Assembly (NCBI GenBank): GCA_964343195.1
Contig: CAYFIR010000003.1
Coordinates: 1-64,000 of the forward strand
Reading direction: 5' to 3'
DNA: 64,000 nucleotides
Origin: CAYVAP01 sp964343195
GTDB taxonomy: Bacteria > Bacteroidota > Bacteroidia > J057
Part shown: positions 42,335 to 50,693 of the stretch, in pieces
Layout: every line of letters starts with the position of its first letter
How positions within the stretch are numbered: the stretch's first letter is position 1
Made by a program: the position numbers and the translations under genes
Notes under the pieces: model-generated
The model's database searches: none
What the model saw: only the letters and a program-made list of their open reading frames with translations
What the model was told of the DNA's origin: nothing

Positions 42335-43882
42335 CTATTCTTCTACCGGAACGATTCTCACAATCTTGCTGCCTTTGGTGTGCTCTAGCAGGAGGTAGAG
42401 GTAACCGTCGAATCCCATTTCCACGTCGCGAATGCGGGCGAGGTCATCTATGAGGGTTTCCTGGGCTACGACAGTACCGTTTTCGATTTCCATGCGGTAA
42501 AGCTGAGTTGCTTTCAGGGTGCCGACGATGATGTCGCCTGTCCAGCCGGGATAGCGTTCGTCCTGGCAAAAGGCGAAGCTGGAAATGGCCGGAGCGGGTG
42601 TCAGGTCCACCACTGGCTGTATGATTTCGGACGAATCAAATTCTATTTCGAGGTATCTGCCATACTCGACGGGGGTGCCGTTGTAGTTGACCCCTTTGGA
42701 CACGAGTGGCCAGCCATAGTTGAGTCCGGGGCGGAGGTAATTGACCTCGTCCCCGCCGCGCGGCCCCATTTCCGTACCCCAAAGGTCGCCGGTGGCGGGA
42801 TCTACTTCCAGCCCCTGCGGGCTGCGGTGGCCATAGGTCCAGATGCTTTGCATGGCATCAACTGAGTCTGTAAAAGGGTTGTCCTGCGGAATTCGCCCAT
42901 CGTCGTATATCCGATGAATTTTTCCGAATGGAAGCGCAATGTCCTGTATGCCATGGTAGGCTTCCATATTTCCCTGAGGGACAGGCTCGTACCATTTGGC
43001 TCCAGAACTAAAAAACAGGTGGCCCTGGTCGTCGAAGCAGATTCGCCCGCCGAGAGAGGTCTCCGGTGAAGGTGTGTACATTTCGTTATCGACTTCCCAG
43101 ATAACTTCCTGATCGACCCATTGGCCGTTTTCGATGCGACCCCGAATGAGCCTGAGCATGGAAACCGGATAGGGATAGGTACGGCTGAATTCACTGCATT
43201 CACGGCAACGGTCGCCGTAGGAGAGGTAGATCCAGCCGTTTTCTTCATAATCCGGATGTAGGGCCACATCGAGCAGCCATCCCAGGCCATGAATGAGGCC
43301 CAGGCCATCTTTTCCAGCTTCTTTGGGAGTGGAGAATTCGGGCAAGCCTTCGATCAGAGGCGATTGCTCCCCATCGGGAGAAATGATGCTCAGGCCGCGC
43401 ATTTTCTCTGTGAGCAGAAAGCCGCCCTGGGGCAATGGCGCGATGGAGTAGGGCCACGAATCGAGATCCTCGGCTACGACTTCGAGTCGGAAATTTTGCT
43501 TTTCGCTTTCGATGACTTCGTCGGAAATGTCGAGCTTCTTCCGAAAGTTGAAGGTCGCCATGGTTTGATCCTTGCGAAGCTCGGAGATGTAGATGGCCAG
43601 GCCGCGGATTTCGCTTTCGCTCAAGACGGTTTTGAAGCCGGGCATCCCCTTTTCGGGCATTCCCTCCGAAATGCTAGCGATCAACTCATCCACCGAGTCG
43701 CCATGCTTTAATTCCGTTCCGATCAAGGCCGATCCGACGGCCCCCTGGAGTTCTTTGCCATGGCAGGGGGCGCAGTTTTGCTCATAGACGGGAGCGAAGG
43801 GGCCTGTCTGGGCACAGCTGATAAGGGAGAAGGAAAGCAGGATTGCTGCGGCGGTGCATTTGAGGTGGATAAGGAGGGGCAT
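42335..43882 (-). CDS. Lipoprotein cytochrome c / PQQ-type sugar dehydrogenase fusion
   Basis: 515 residues. Lipobox (SLISC, Cys near 23) and an N-terminal cytochrome c domain of about 85 residues: CAPCHG heme motif, distal Met in GMPGFKTVLS, and ISELRK helix. Then a soluble glucose-dehydrogenase/sorbosone-dehydrogenase-like propeller (about 115-515): NGWIYLSYGDRC, GGRICFDDQGHLFFSSG, YGHRSPQGLEVDPATGDLWGTEMGPRGGDEVNYLRPGLNYGWP, VVDLTPAPAISSFAF. It would oxidise aldoses or similar compounds with a PQQ-like cofactor, passing electrons to its own heme. Strong domain call; substrate is inferred. Confidence 0.9.
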   Translation of the reverse strand: MPLLIHLKCTAAAILLSFSLISCAQTGPFAPVYEQNCAPCHGKELQGAVGSALIGTELKHGDSVDELIASISEGMPEKGMPGFKTVLSESEIRGLAIYISELRKDQTMATFNFRKKLDISDEVIESEKQNFRLEVVAEDLDSWPYSIAPLPQGGFLLTEKMRGLSIISPDGEQSPLIEGLPEFSTPKEAGKDGLGLIHGLGWLLDVALHPDYEENGWIYLSYGDRCRECSEFSRTYPYPVSMLRLIRGRIENGQWVDQEVIWEVDNEMYTPSPETSLGGRICFDDQGHLFFSSGAKWYEPVPQGNMEAYHGIQDIALPFGKIHRIYDDGRIPQDNPFTDSVDAMQSIWTYGHRSPQGLEVDPATGDLWGTEMGPRGGDEVNYLRPGLNYGWPLVSKGVNYNGTPVEYGRYLEIEFDSSEIIQPVVDLTPAPAISSFAFCQDERYPGWTGDIIVGTLKATQLYRMEIENGTVVAQETLIDDLARIRDVEMGFDGYLYLLLEHTKGSKIVRIVPVEE

Positions 43883-43981
43883 GTTGTTGAATTTGAGAAA
43901 ATGACGTCAGAGTTAACCATGGGAAAAGACCTACTCCTGGCCAACGGAGTTGGGATCTTTATTGCCGCGCTGGGCGCTGTT

Positions 43982-44003
43982 GTGGCGGTCTGAGGACCGC
44001 CAC
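43982..44003. repeat. Solitary REP-like hairpin
   Basis: GTGGCGGTC and GACCGCCAC with loop TGAG form a perfect 9-bp hairpin, matching the second strong hairpin of the array at 46112-46610. Upstream, GCCGCGCTG and GCGCTGTT also resemble the array. It lies in the intergenic region before the sugar dehydrogenase gene, about 1.5 kb from the transposase gene, on the side away from the array. Confidence 0.65.
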
Positions 44004-44166
44004 GATCCCCTAGTCTGAACGTCGTTGCGACTATGTTACTGGCACCCATCCGGCGTACAAATCGTTTTTGGTTAGAGTATTTGTTGAGGGAAAAGTAGGA
44101 GGATGATTTGCTGGAGAGCTAAAGTCAAACAGGGCCACTGGTTTATGAATGGGCTAATCTTGGCCA

Positions 44167-45153
44167 TTAGTACTCCACCCATTTGTCAAAATCTCCCTTC
44201 AGGTGAACCGATACCCCCAACTCTGCTAGGTCGTAGGCAAGCTCAGCCCAGGTGGCCATTCTAATCTGTCCTGCCCAAAAGCGCCGTTTGCGGCCATCGC
44301 TCATCTCCAGCGATAGGGAGTAGGGCTGGCGAATTTGATTTTCAATCGTAGCTGCTTCCACCTGTGCTAGCGGGATGATCGTTTCCTGTTGAAACCAGCT
44401 CCGCTTGAGGATGCGGACTTCATCAGCCTCCAGAATGATGCGGTGGTGATCAAAGTAGAAAGGAACAAAAGCCACCACGAGTAGAAAGCCCCCTATCCAT
44501 TTCAAATCTTCAGGTCCATCGGTTTGGCTGGCCCAAAACAGGAATGAAGCGAGTGCGCCATAACCGATCGTAGCCCAGGCATTAGTGCTGCGCCAGATCG
44601 GGCCATCGTAGGTTTTGGGTAGGCGCAAGGCTGGTCGAGGTGGCAGGGGTTTCATGGCCTTTTCCGCATCGACAGGCAAGTTGTCTACTTCGGCCATCTC
44701 GTGCAGGGGGAGTTGATGGGAGATGGCCTCCAGCCATTTCTGCAGTTCTGCGGGGTGAGTCTGGTAACGCAGCGAGACGAAAGTCTGCCGATCATGGCCA
44801 TGAAGTATGCGAAATCCCAACTCCTTACCCATCAACCAGCCGCCGTCGCGCTGGGCTTTTGGCTCGATGCGTAGCACCTCGCGCCAGTGGATGAACTGCC
44901 TTCGCCAGGGCCACTGTAGAGCAATCCCCCGCCTGGAGCATGTGATCGCGGGATATAAATAGAGCCATCTGGCCCCAACTCATCCCGCGGTCAATGTCAG
45001 CAATGCTCCCATTCCGAGCAGCAAATACCCCAACCACAAGTGGGGCCATGAGATCATGTATCCCAATGCTCCCAGTACAGCAGCTAAACTGGCCATCCCT
45101 AGAAGTGGTAAGAACAGGCTTTTGTATGTTGGGTAGGAGGAAAGCTGGGGCAT
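44167..45153 (-). pseudogene. Two-part membrane protein gene interrupted by in-frame TGA
   Basis: One reading frame runs from ATG 45153 to the stop at 44167, about 328 codons, broken once by TGA at 44980-44982 (codon 58). Before the stop it encodes two membrane helices (LFLPLLGMASLAAVLGALGYMI and LWLGYLLLGMGALLTLTAG). After it the frame continues VGARWLYLYPAITCSRRGIALQWPWRRQFIHWREVLRIEPK, then a soluble part, two more membrane helices (YGALASFLFW, LLVVAFVPFYF) and a PH-like C-terminal domain (VRILKRSWFQQETIIPLAQVEAATI). The upstream gene stops 3 bp before ATG 45153, supporting that start. Either a nonsense mutation, a sequencing error, or two separate proteins. Confidence 0.7.
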
Positions 45154-45156
45154 CTG

Positions 45157-45492
45157 CTATAGGCCTAGCGACTTTCTCACATCGGCCTGCAACTCCTCAG
45201 AGTACTCTGCGAGATCTGATACCTGGGCGATGCCTTCCCGGATTAGGATGGCAAATAGCATTTCCGTGTCTCTTTTGGAGTAGCCATCCAGCCAACGACG
45301 CAGCTTTTTGGCTTCCTTTTGCATGGCTTCATGGGTGTCCCAAAACTGCTCAGTACCAGTCTTGTTGGGAGCTTGTAGCATCTCGGCGAATTCCTTGCTG
45401 CGCTCCTGGAGGTAGCGCTCGCGGTAGTCTGCGAGGCGCTGGGAGAAGAGTTTCCAGTCGGATTTGGTGGGCATAGATAGGGGAAATTTCAA
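45157..45492 (-). CDS. Conserved hypothetical protein
   Basis: 111 residues (105 if the ATG at 45474 is used). An all-helical, charged protein: DWKLFSQRLADYRERYLQERSKEFAEMLQA, GTEQFWDTHEAMQKEAKKLRRWLDG, MLFAILIREGIAQVSDLAEYSEELQADV. The TEQFWD motif and a C-terminal SDLxEYSEEL resemble a small family seen in other Bacteroidota, with no known function. It ends 3 bp before the start of the interrupted gene, so the two form an operon. Confidence 0.65.
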   Translation of the reverse strand: MKFPLSMPTKSDWKLFSQRLADYRERYLQERSKEFAEMLQAPNKTGTEQFWDTHEAMQKEAKKLRRWLDGYSKRDTEMLFAILIREGIAQVSDLAEYSEELQADVRKSLGL

Positions 45493-45526
45493 TGATGGGG
45501 AGAAAAACGATATTCTGCGCTACCCG

Positions 45527-46093
45527 TCAGTCTAGGGGTGAACCCACCCATCTCTCATCCAACTCATCCACCTTCATCACGCAGGGGAGGTTGGCATAGT
45601 GGGAGGCACTTGAGTAGAGGTAGGTGGTAGGATCGTCCACGATGCCGGCCCGCACGGGGTTTTGGTGAATATAGTTGAGTTTTTGTTGGATGAAGCGCCG
45701 GCTTTCCAGAAAGATGGGATGTGAGCCCTTTTGCCAAATCTGGTAGTGGCGGTTGCTGGGGTTGGCGCGTCCGGCTGCGCCGAAGATTTCCAGCATCCAC
45801 TCGCGCCGGCTTTCTGGTTCTGCCTGGATCAGTTCCAGGCATTTGACGCTGGTCCACTTCTTGAAATCGCGGATCATGTCGCTCAAGGGTGCCTCTGGGG
45901 AGGACCAGATCACGTGGATGTGGTTGGTCATGATGACGAAGGCGTGGGTTCGTAGCCCTTTTTTTTTACGGTAGAATTCGAAATTTTCGACCAGGAGTCT
46001 TTTATAGGCTGGGCGGGTGAAGAGGTCCACCCATTCGACTACGGTGAAGGTGAGGAAGTGGAGTCCGTGTTGATCATAGATGCGGTAGGCCAT
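45527..46093 (-). CDS. REP-associated tyrosine transposase (RAYT, Y1/HUH family)
   Basis: 188 residues from ATG 46093. The HUH metal-binding pair is in VIMTNHIHVIW (His58, His60); the nucleophilic tyrosine is Tyr141 in KLNYIHQNPVRAGIV, and YLYSSASHY is the usual C-terminal motif. RAYTs are single-domain, domesticated relatives of IS200/IS605 transposases that recognise and cut REP hairpins and are usually single-copy. Immediately upstream lies an array of five 97-bp hairpin units, and a solitary similar hairpin is at 43982. The gene is in the same orientation as thrS, so read-through across the array is possible. Confidence 0.9.
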   Translation of the reverse strand: MAYRIYDQHGLHFLTFTVVEWVDLFTRPAYKRLLVENFEFYRKKKGLRTHAFVIMTNHIHVIWSSPEAPLSDMIRDFKKWTSVKCLELIQAEPESRREWMLEIFGAAGRANPSNRHYQIWQKGSHPIFLESRRFIQQKLNYIHQNPVRAGIVDDPTTYLYSSASHYANLPCVMKVDELDERWVGSPLD

Positions 46094-46111
46094 GGTTTTA
46101 AATTAGCAAAA

Positions 46112-46610
46112 AGCGGGAAAATTCCCGCGCTGTTCGCCGTCCTCAGACGGCTATCGTGGCGGTCTGAGGACCGCCATCATCCCAAACGCATGTTTGATGA
46201 GCAATTGCTGCGGGCACATTCCCGCGCTGACCGCCGTCGTCAGACGGCTATCGTGGCGGTCTGAGGACCGCCGTCATCCCAAACGCATGTTTGGTGAGCA
46301 ATTGCTGCGGGAGCATTCCTGCGCTGTTCGCCGTCCTCAGACGGCAATTGTGGCGGTCTGAGGACCGCCGTCATCCCAAACGCATGTTTGATGAGCAATT
46401 GCTGCGGGCACATTCCCGCGCTGACCGCCGTCCACAGACGGCTATCGTGGCGGTCTGAGGACCGCTATCATCCCAAACACATGTTTGGTGAGCAATTGCT
46501 GCGGGAACATTCCCGCGCTGTTCGCCGTCGTCAGACGGCTATCGTGGCGGTCTGAGGACCGCCATCATCCCAAACGCATGTTTGGTGAGCTAACGCCGTC
46601 CTCAGACGGC
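46112..46610. repeat. REP/BIME array: five 97-bp units plus a terminal half-unit
   Basis: The core GTGGCGGTCTGAGG starts at 46156, 46253, 46350, 46447 and 46544, exactly 97 bp apart. Each unit is a chain of hairpins: AGCAATTGCT; GCGGGA..TCCCGC; GCCGTC-loop-GACGGC; GGCGGTC-TGAG-GACCGCC; CCAAAC-GCAT-GTTTGG. The third and fourth hairpins are near inverted copies of each other, as in paired Y/Z REPs. Units alternate between two subtypes (GCTGTTCGCC and GCTGACCGCC), giving a 194-bp higher-order period. The first unit is divergent at its left side, and the array ends with only the third hairpin (46595-46610). Arrays like this flank RAYT genes; here the gene lies next to it. Confidence 0.93.
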
Positions 46611-46623
46611 GATAATGGAGTTA

Positions 46624-46645
46624 GGGCCAGCCAATCGGCTGACCC
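46624..46645 (-). terminator. Hairpin after thrS
   Basis: Nine base pairs with one G-T wobble (on the minus strand GGGTCAGCC, loop GATT, GGCTGGCCC) begin 6 bp after the thrS stop codon. There is no T-run, so it may be an RNA stabiliser or weak terminator at the edge of the REP array. Confidence 0.5.
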
Positions 46646-46651
46646 TTGATC

Positions 46652-48607
46652 TTATTTCAACATCTCCTCAATCTCGCTCTTCATATGCGAGACAAAATCC
46701 TGAACTGTCATCGTCCCCAGGTCGCCTTCCTTGCGCTTACGTGGCGCTACGCCGTGGGCTTCCACTTCCTTCTCGCCGACGACGAGCATGTAGGGGAATT
46801 TGCCGATTTCGGCGTCGCGGATCTTCTTACCGACCTTCTCGTTGCGAAGATCAACCTCCGCGCGGAAGCCTGCTTCGCGTAGCTCCTGACGAACCTGCTC
46901 GGCATAGTCGTTGAAGACCTCGCCGATGGGCAGCACGATGGCCTGCGTAGGAGCCAGCCACAGCGGGAAGTCCCCGGCAGTGTGCTCGATCAGCACGGCC
47001 ACGAAGCGCTCCAGCGAGCCAAATGGCGCGCGGTGGATCATCACCGGACGGTGCTTCTCGTTGTCAGCGCCGATGTATTCGAGCTCGAAGCGGTTGGGCA
47101 GGTTGTAGTCCACCTGAACGGTGCCGAGCTGCCACTCGCGGAACAGCGCGTCGCGGATCATAAAGTCCAGCTTGGGACCATAGAAAGCCGCCTCACCTGC
47201 TACTTCGACGGTGTTGAGATTCATTTCGGCAGCCGCCTCCCGGATGTCATTTTCAGCGCGGTCCCATAGTTCGGGATCGCCGATGTATTTTTCGGGCGTC
47301 TCAGGGTCGCGAACAGAGATTTGCGCCACGAATTCGAAGCCGATGATGCGGCAGATGTACAGCACGATGTCGATCACCGCCTTGAATTCTTCCTTTACCT
47401 GATCGGGGCGGCAGAAGATGTGGGCGTCGTCCTGGGTGAAGCCCCGTACGCGGGTCAGGCCGTGCAATTCGCCCGACTGCTCGTAGCGATAGACAGTGCC
47501 AAACTCGGCCAGGCGCAGCGGCAACTCGCGGTAGGAGCGGGGCCGTGCAGCGTACATTTCGCAGTGGTGAGGACAGTTCATGGGCTTGAGCATGAACTGC
47601 TCGCCTTCCTGTGGGGTGCTGATAGGCTGGAAGCTGTCCTCGCCATACTTGGCCCAGTGACCGGAGGTAACATACAGCTCCTTTTTGCCGATGTGCGGCG
47701 AAATCACCTGCTCATAGCCAGCGTTTTCCTGGACTTTTTTGAGGAAGTCCACGAGGGTCTCACGCAGACGGGTACCCTTGGGCAACCAAAGCGGCAGGCC
47801 CATGCCTACCTTCTCGGAGAAGGTGAAGAGCTCCAGCTCCTTGCCAATCTTGCGGTGGTCGCGCTTTTTGGCTTCCTCCAGCATCTCCAGGTATTCGTCC
47901 AGCTCTTTCTTCTTAGGGAAAGAAATGGCGTAAATGCGGGTCAGCTGTGGATTATTCTCATTGCCGCGCCAGTAGGCTCCGGCGGTGTTGAGCAATTTGA
48001 CAGCCTTGATGACCTTGGAGTTGGGGATGTGACCGCCCTTACACAGATCGACGAAGTTGCCGCTGTAATAGAAGGTGATGTCGCCGTCTTCCAGCCCTTC
48101 GATCAGTTCGACCTTGTAGGGATTGCCAACCTGCTGATAGTGGGCCAGGGCATCGGCTTTGCTGATGGCTTTGCGCTCAAAGGTCTCGCCGCTACGGGCC
48201 AGTTCGAGGAATTTCTTCTCGACCTTTTCGAAGTCATGCGCTCCAAATTCGTAGTCGCCAAAGTCGATGTCGTAGTAAAAGCCGCGCTCGATGGGAGGGC
48301 CAAAGCCGAGCTTGATACCAGGATACAGCTCCTGCAATGCCTCGGCCAGGATGTGGGCTGAAGAGTGCCACATGGCCTCTTTGCCCAGTTGGTCGCGCCA
48401 GGTCAGGATGGCCACAGAGGCATCCTGCTCGATGGGGCGGCTGAGTTCCCATGTCTCCCCGTCCACTGTGATGGCCAGCGCATTGCGGGCGAGGCCTTCG
48501 GAAATATCTTTGGCGATTTCGAGTCCCGTCACTCCCTGCGGAAACGTACGGGTGCTCCCATCAGGCAGTTGGATTTGGACTTCTTGCAGTTGAACTTGTT
48601 CAGACAT
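46652..48607 (-). CDS. thrS: Threonine--tRNA ligase
   Basis: 651 residues, full length. TGS domain (about 10-70), the HxxxH editing domain (WHSSAHILAEALQELYPG; CKGGHIPNSK), then the class II catalytic core with motif 1 (YEQVISPHIGKKELY), motif 2 (FGTVYRYEQSGELHGLTRVRGFTQDDAHIFCRPDQ), zinc ligands (MNCPHHCEMY) and motif 3 (HRAPFGSLERFVAVLIEHTAGDFPLWLAP), followed by the anticodon-binding domain. It charges tRNA-Thr and edits Ser-tRNA-Thr. No infC/rpmI/rplT genes follow, unlike many genomes. The REP array and RAYT gene lie directly downstream. Confidence 0.98.
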   Translation of the reverse strand: MSEQVQLQEVQIQLPDGSTRTFPQGVTGLEIAKDISEGLARNALAITVDGETWELSRPIEQDASVAILTWRDQLGKEAMWHSSAHILAEALQELYPGIKLGFGPPIERGFYYDIDFGDYEFGAHDFEKVEKKFLELARSGETFERKAISKADALAHYQQVGNPYKVELIEGLEDGDITFYYSGNFVDLCKGGHIPNSKVIKAVKLLNTAGAYWRGNENNPQLTRIYAISFPKKKELDEYLEMLEEAKKRDHRKIGKELELFTFSEKVGMGLPLWLPKGTRLRETLVDFLKKVQENAGYEQVISPHIGKKELYVTSGHWAKYGEDSFQPISTPQEGEQFMLKPMNCPHHCEMYAARPRSYRELPLRLAEFGTVYRYEQSGELHGLTRVRGFTQDDAHIFCRPDQVKEEFKAVIDIVLYICRIIGFEFVAQISVRDPETPEKYIGDPELWDRAENDIREAAAEMNLNTVEVAGEAAFYGPKLDFMIRDALFREWQLGTVQVDYNLPNRFELEYIGADNEKHRPVMIHRAPFGSLERFVAVLIEHTAGDFPLWLAPTQAIVLPIGEVFNDYAEQVRQELREAGFRAEVDLRNEKVGKKIRDAEIGKFPYMLVVGEKEVEAHGVAPRKRKEGDLGTMTVQDFVSHMKSEIEEMLK

Positions 48608-48686
48608 GGTAAAAATGTGATTGTGAGCCTCCAGCCATACGAAAGGCTGTCAGCCCGGTGTGGATTAAAAATTCGTCCAAAGGTCG

Positions 48687-48694
48687 CAAAGATG
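48687..48694 (-). promoter_or_regulatory. Candidate promoter box for thrS
   Basis: Read on the minus strand CATCTTTG, one mismatch from TAnnTTTG, followed by CGACC, lies about 80 bp upstream of the thrS start codon. No clear -33 TTG at the right distance. Confidence 0.35.
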
Positions 48695-48849
48695 GGGGAA
48701 AATCGGAAGGATGAGCGATGGAACTATGCAAACATCCTGAAGAAAGGGTAAGCCAACGCTTTAGCGAACTACCCAGATGCTTCTGGTCCCAATGAAGTAC
48801 CTACTTTTCAATTCCTATTTTCCATATCTTTAGCCTAAAAGGAATCTAC

Positions 48850-49428
48850 ATGGGAGAGCGAGCTCTAGGTTCTCACTTAACAATCGAAGAATACCTGGCT
48901 TTTGAAGCAGGTGCTGAAATCCGCCATGAATACCACCAAGGGGAAATTTTTGCCATGGCGGGAGGTACCCTGAATCATAGTATTCTAGGAACCAATATGC
49001 TGACGGAACTAAATCTGCTTGGGAGAAGAAATGGATGTACGACCTTTAATGGCGATATGCGCATTCGCATTGATTCACAAAATAGGTTCCTGTACCCCGA
49101 AGCCTCTGTAGTTTGTGGCCCAGTTGAGACCAGCAATTTTGACGCGGATTCCATTATTAATCCAATCCTCATCGTAGAGGTTCTTTCTGAATCAACCGAA
49201 GCATACGACCGCGGAGAAAAATTTTCCCTCTACCGAGAGCTCACTCCTTTACAAGAGTATGTCCTCATCAGCCAGGACAAAGCAATGGTGGAGGTTTTCC
49301 TTCGTAAAGGAGAAGGCATTTGGGAAATGCGGCCTTACACGGGCCTTGACGGGGAGGTAGCCCTGTCAAGTCTAAATGCGCACATTTTGATGTCAGATGT
49401 GTACCGCAATGTGGAGGGGCTAAGGTAA
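48850..49428 (+). CDS. Uma2-family (DUF820) endonuclease-like protein
   Basis: 192 residues of the PD-(D/E)xK fold. LTIEEYLAFEAGAEIRHEYHQGEIFAMAGG is the usual opening, RFLYPEASVVCGPVE has the first acidic site (PEASV in place of PDVSV), and NPILIVEVLSESTEAYDRGEKFSLYREL gives the E-x-L-S-x-S-T..D-R..K-F-Y motif with the catalytic Glu/Lys. Many genomes carry dozens of copies with unknown function; they are often linked to mobile DNA. A second, different subtype lies at 51180. Confidence 0.88.
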   Translation: MGERALGSHLTIEEYLAFEAGAEIRHEYHQGEIFAMAGGTLNHSILGTNMLTELNLLGRRNGCTTFNGDMRIRIDSQNRFLYPEASVVCGPVETSNFDADSIINPILIVEVLSESTEAYDRGEKFSLYRELTPLQEYVLISQDKAMVEVFLRKGEGIWEMRPYTGLDGEVALSSLNAHILMSDVYRNVEGLR

Positions 49429-49473
49429 CAGAAGGGGTCGGCTTTGCCCTCCCTGTGATCACATAGCCTACAG

Positions 49474-49920
49474 TTACCGCAACTTCTGAATCCTACTCAG
49501 TGGTCCCGGACAAATGGCTTCATGGCATTTCACACAACTGTTGACCATGAGTTGGTAACTGTCTGCTCGTTGGGCTGGCTCTGCTGCCCTGAGGTCAGCG
49601 ACGGTTTGCAGGTATTGCGCAGCAAAAGTCTGGTACTTTTCTGTAGTCGTCCTTTCTGGTTGAGTAGCCTCCGCTGTCAGGATTTCCTCATGGTTCAGGC
49701 TCAGGGTGAGGGGGGCTTCATTGGCTATTTGTAGCTTGACTTGCTGGGCTTCGCTGAACATATTGAGCATCAGCTTCGAGAGCTCGCTTGTGTCTCGGAT
49801 GATGGTGCTTTCCTGGTGCTGGGGTTCAATGCCGATTTGACCTTCCTTTTTCCCCATAAAGGCGGTCATGCTAGCAAACAGAAACAACAAACAAGCGGAT
49901 ATTGGGATGATCTTGGACAT
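49474..49920 (-). CDS. Secreted single-heme cytochrome c-like protein
   Basis: 148 residues. Signal peptide (ISACLLFLFASMTAFMG). The body is four-helix-like (TSELSKLMLNMFSEAQQVKLQI, TTEKYQTFAAQYLQTVADLRAAE) and ends with a single heme motif CVKCH near residue 132, then EAICPGPLSRIQKL. Heme near the C-terminus of a helical bundle is the layout of class II cytochromes (cytochrome c'), but the family here is a small Bacteroidota one with the CPGPLSRI tail. Likely an electron or gas-binding protein; unproven. Confidence 0.7.
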   Translation of the reverse strand: MSKIIPISACLLFLFASMTAFMGKKEGQIGIEPQHQESTIIRDTSELSKLMLNMFSEAQQVKLQIANEAPLTLSLNHEEILTAEATQPERTTTEKYQTFAAQYLQTVADLRAAEPAQRADSYQLMVNSCVKCHEAICPGPLSRIQKLR

Positions 49921-50008
49921 GGTTTGGGTGAGTTGAGTTTGTGTGGAGAAAGGTAGGAAGATCGAAAGCTAAGGAACAAGGCACAAAGCTGCCATTGGGA
50001 CTGAGTTT

Positions 50009-50548
50009 TTACCTTTTTCTCACGAATCGGCTTTGGACCACCTTCCCAAGAAATACCCTGGCTTCTACACATTCAAATGCCAGCCTGTCGGGTAGGTCAC
50101 CAAACAATGGGGTGCCTTCTCCCAGTAGGTAGGGAATGGTGGTGATGATCATTTCGTCAATCAGATCTTCGCGTAAGAAGCTCTGGATGGTTTTTCCTCC
50201 ATCAATGTAAAGCCGATGGTAGCCTTTGTTGTGAATTTGAGTGATAACTTCCCTCAGGCCGCCTTTTACCAGTTGGGCCTTGTTGTGGTAATCCGCAGGT
50301 AGGCTTTCCAGGCTATTGCTTAGAACAAAAACGGGTTTCTCATAAGGCCAATCAATGTCGAACCCCAGCACGGTTTCAAACGTGTGGCGGCCCATCACGA
50401 GCGCATCTATTTGCGCCATGAAGGCTCCATATCCCATGTCATCACCGTCAGGGTTAGGGATGGAATGTAGCCATTCTACCCCTCCATCCTTGTCGGCAAT
50501 GTAGCCGTCGATGCTGGTTGCGATAAACACCTTGTTTTTTTTCTCCAT
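50009..50548 (-). CDS. Dihydrofolate reductase-like (RibD C-terminal) family protein
   Basis: 179 residues. KVFIATSIDGYIADKDGGVEWL opens the fold; ALVMGRHTFETVLGFD is the NADP-site loop; LYIDGGKTIQSFLREDLIDEMIITTIPYLLGEGTPLF is the conserved C-terminal core. These proteins are reductases of the dihydrofolate-reductase/RibD type; true folate use is unlikely. The gene is at the end of a minus-strand stretch and divergent from a small unknown gene. Confidence 0.9.
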   Translation of the reverse strand: MEKKNKVFIATSIDGYIADKDGGVEWLHSIPNPDGDDMGYGAFMAQIDALVMGRHTFETVLGFDIDWPYEKPVFVLSNSLESLPADYHNKAQLVKGGLREVITQIHNKGYHRLYIDGGKTIQSFLREDLIDEMIITTIPYLLGEGTPLFGDLPDRLAFECVEARVFLGKVVQSRFVRKR

Positions 50549-50693
50549 TGGCTACGGGGCGGAATGATAACTCATAGGACTGGGTAGACAATATCGTGTA
50601 AATATCCTGGGAATCCGTATCCTGCCTGTTTACGAAGAATAGGCTTTCAGATAGGTCGGAAAAACTTTGAGCAACTACCTGGGTTCTGTGTCT

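Noticed and set aside
44980..44982. Selenocysteine or recoding at the in-frame TGA
   Set aside because: No SECIS-like hairpin follows directly and the protein type is not a known selenoprotein; a nonsense mutation or sequencing error is simpler.
45500..45540. A second REP remnant on the other side of the RAYT gene
   Set aside because: ATTCTGCGCT and GTCAGTC recall the array but no hairpin forms; too weak to list.
46112..46610. CRISPR array
   Set aside because: Units are 97 bp and nearly identical throughout, with no unique spacers; no cas genes are present. The repeats are palindromic REP units.
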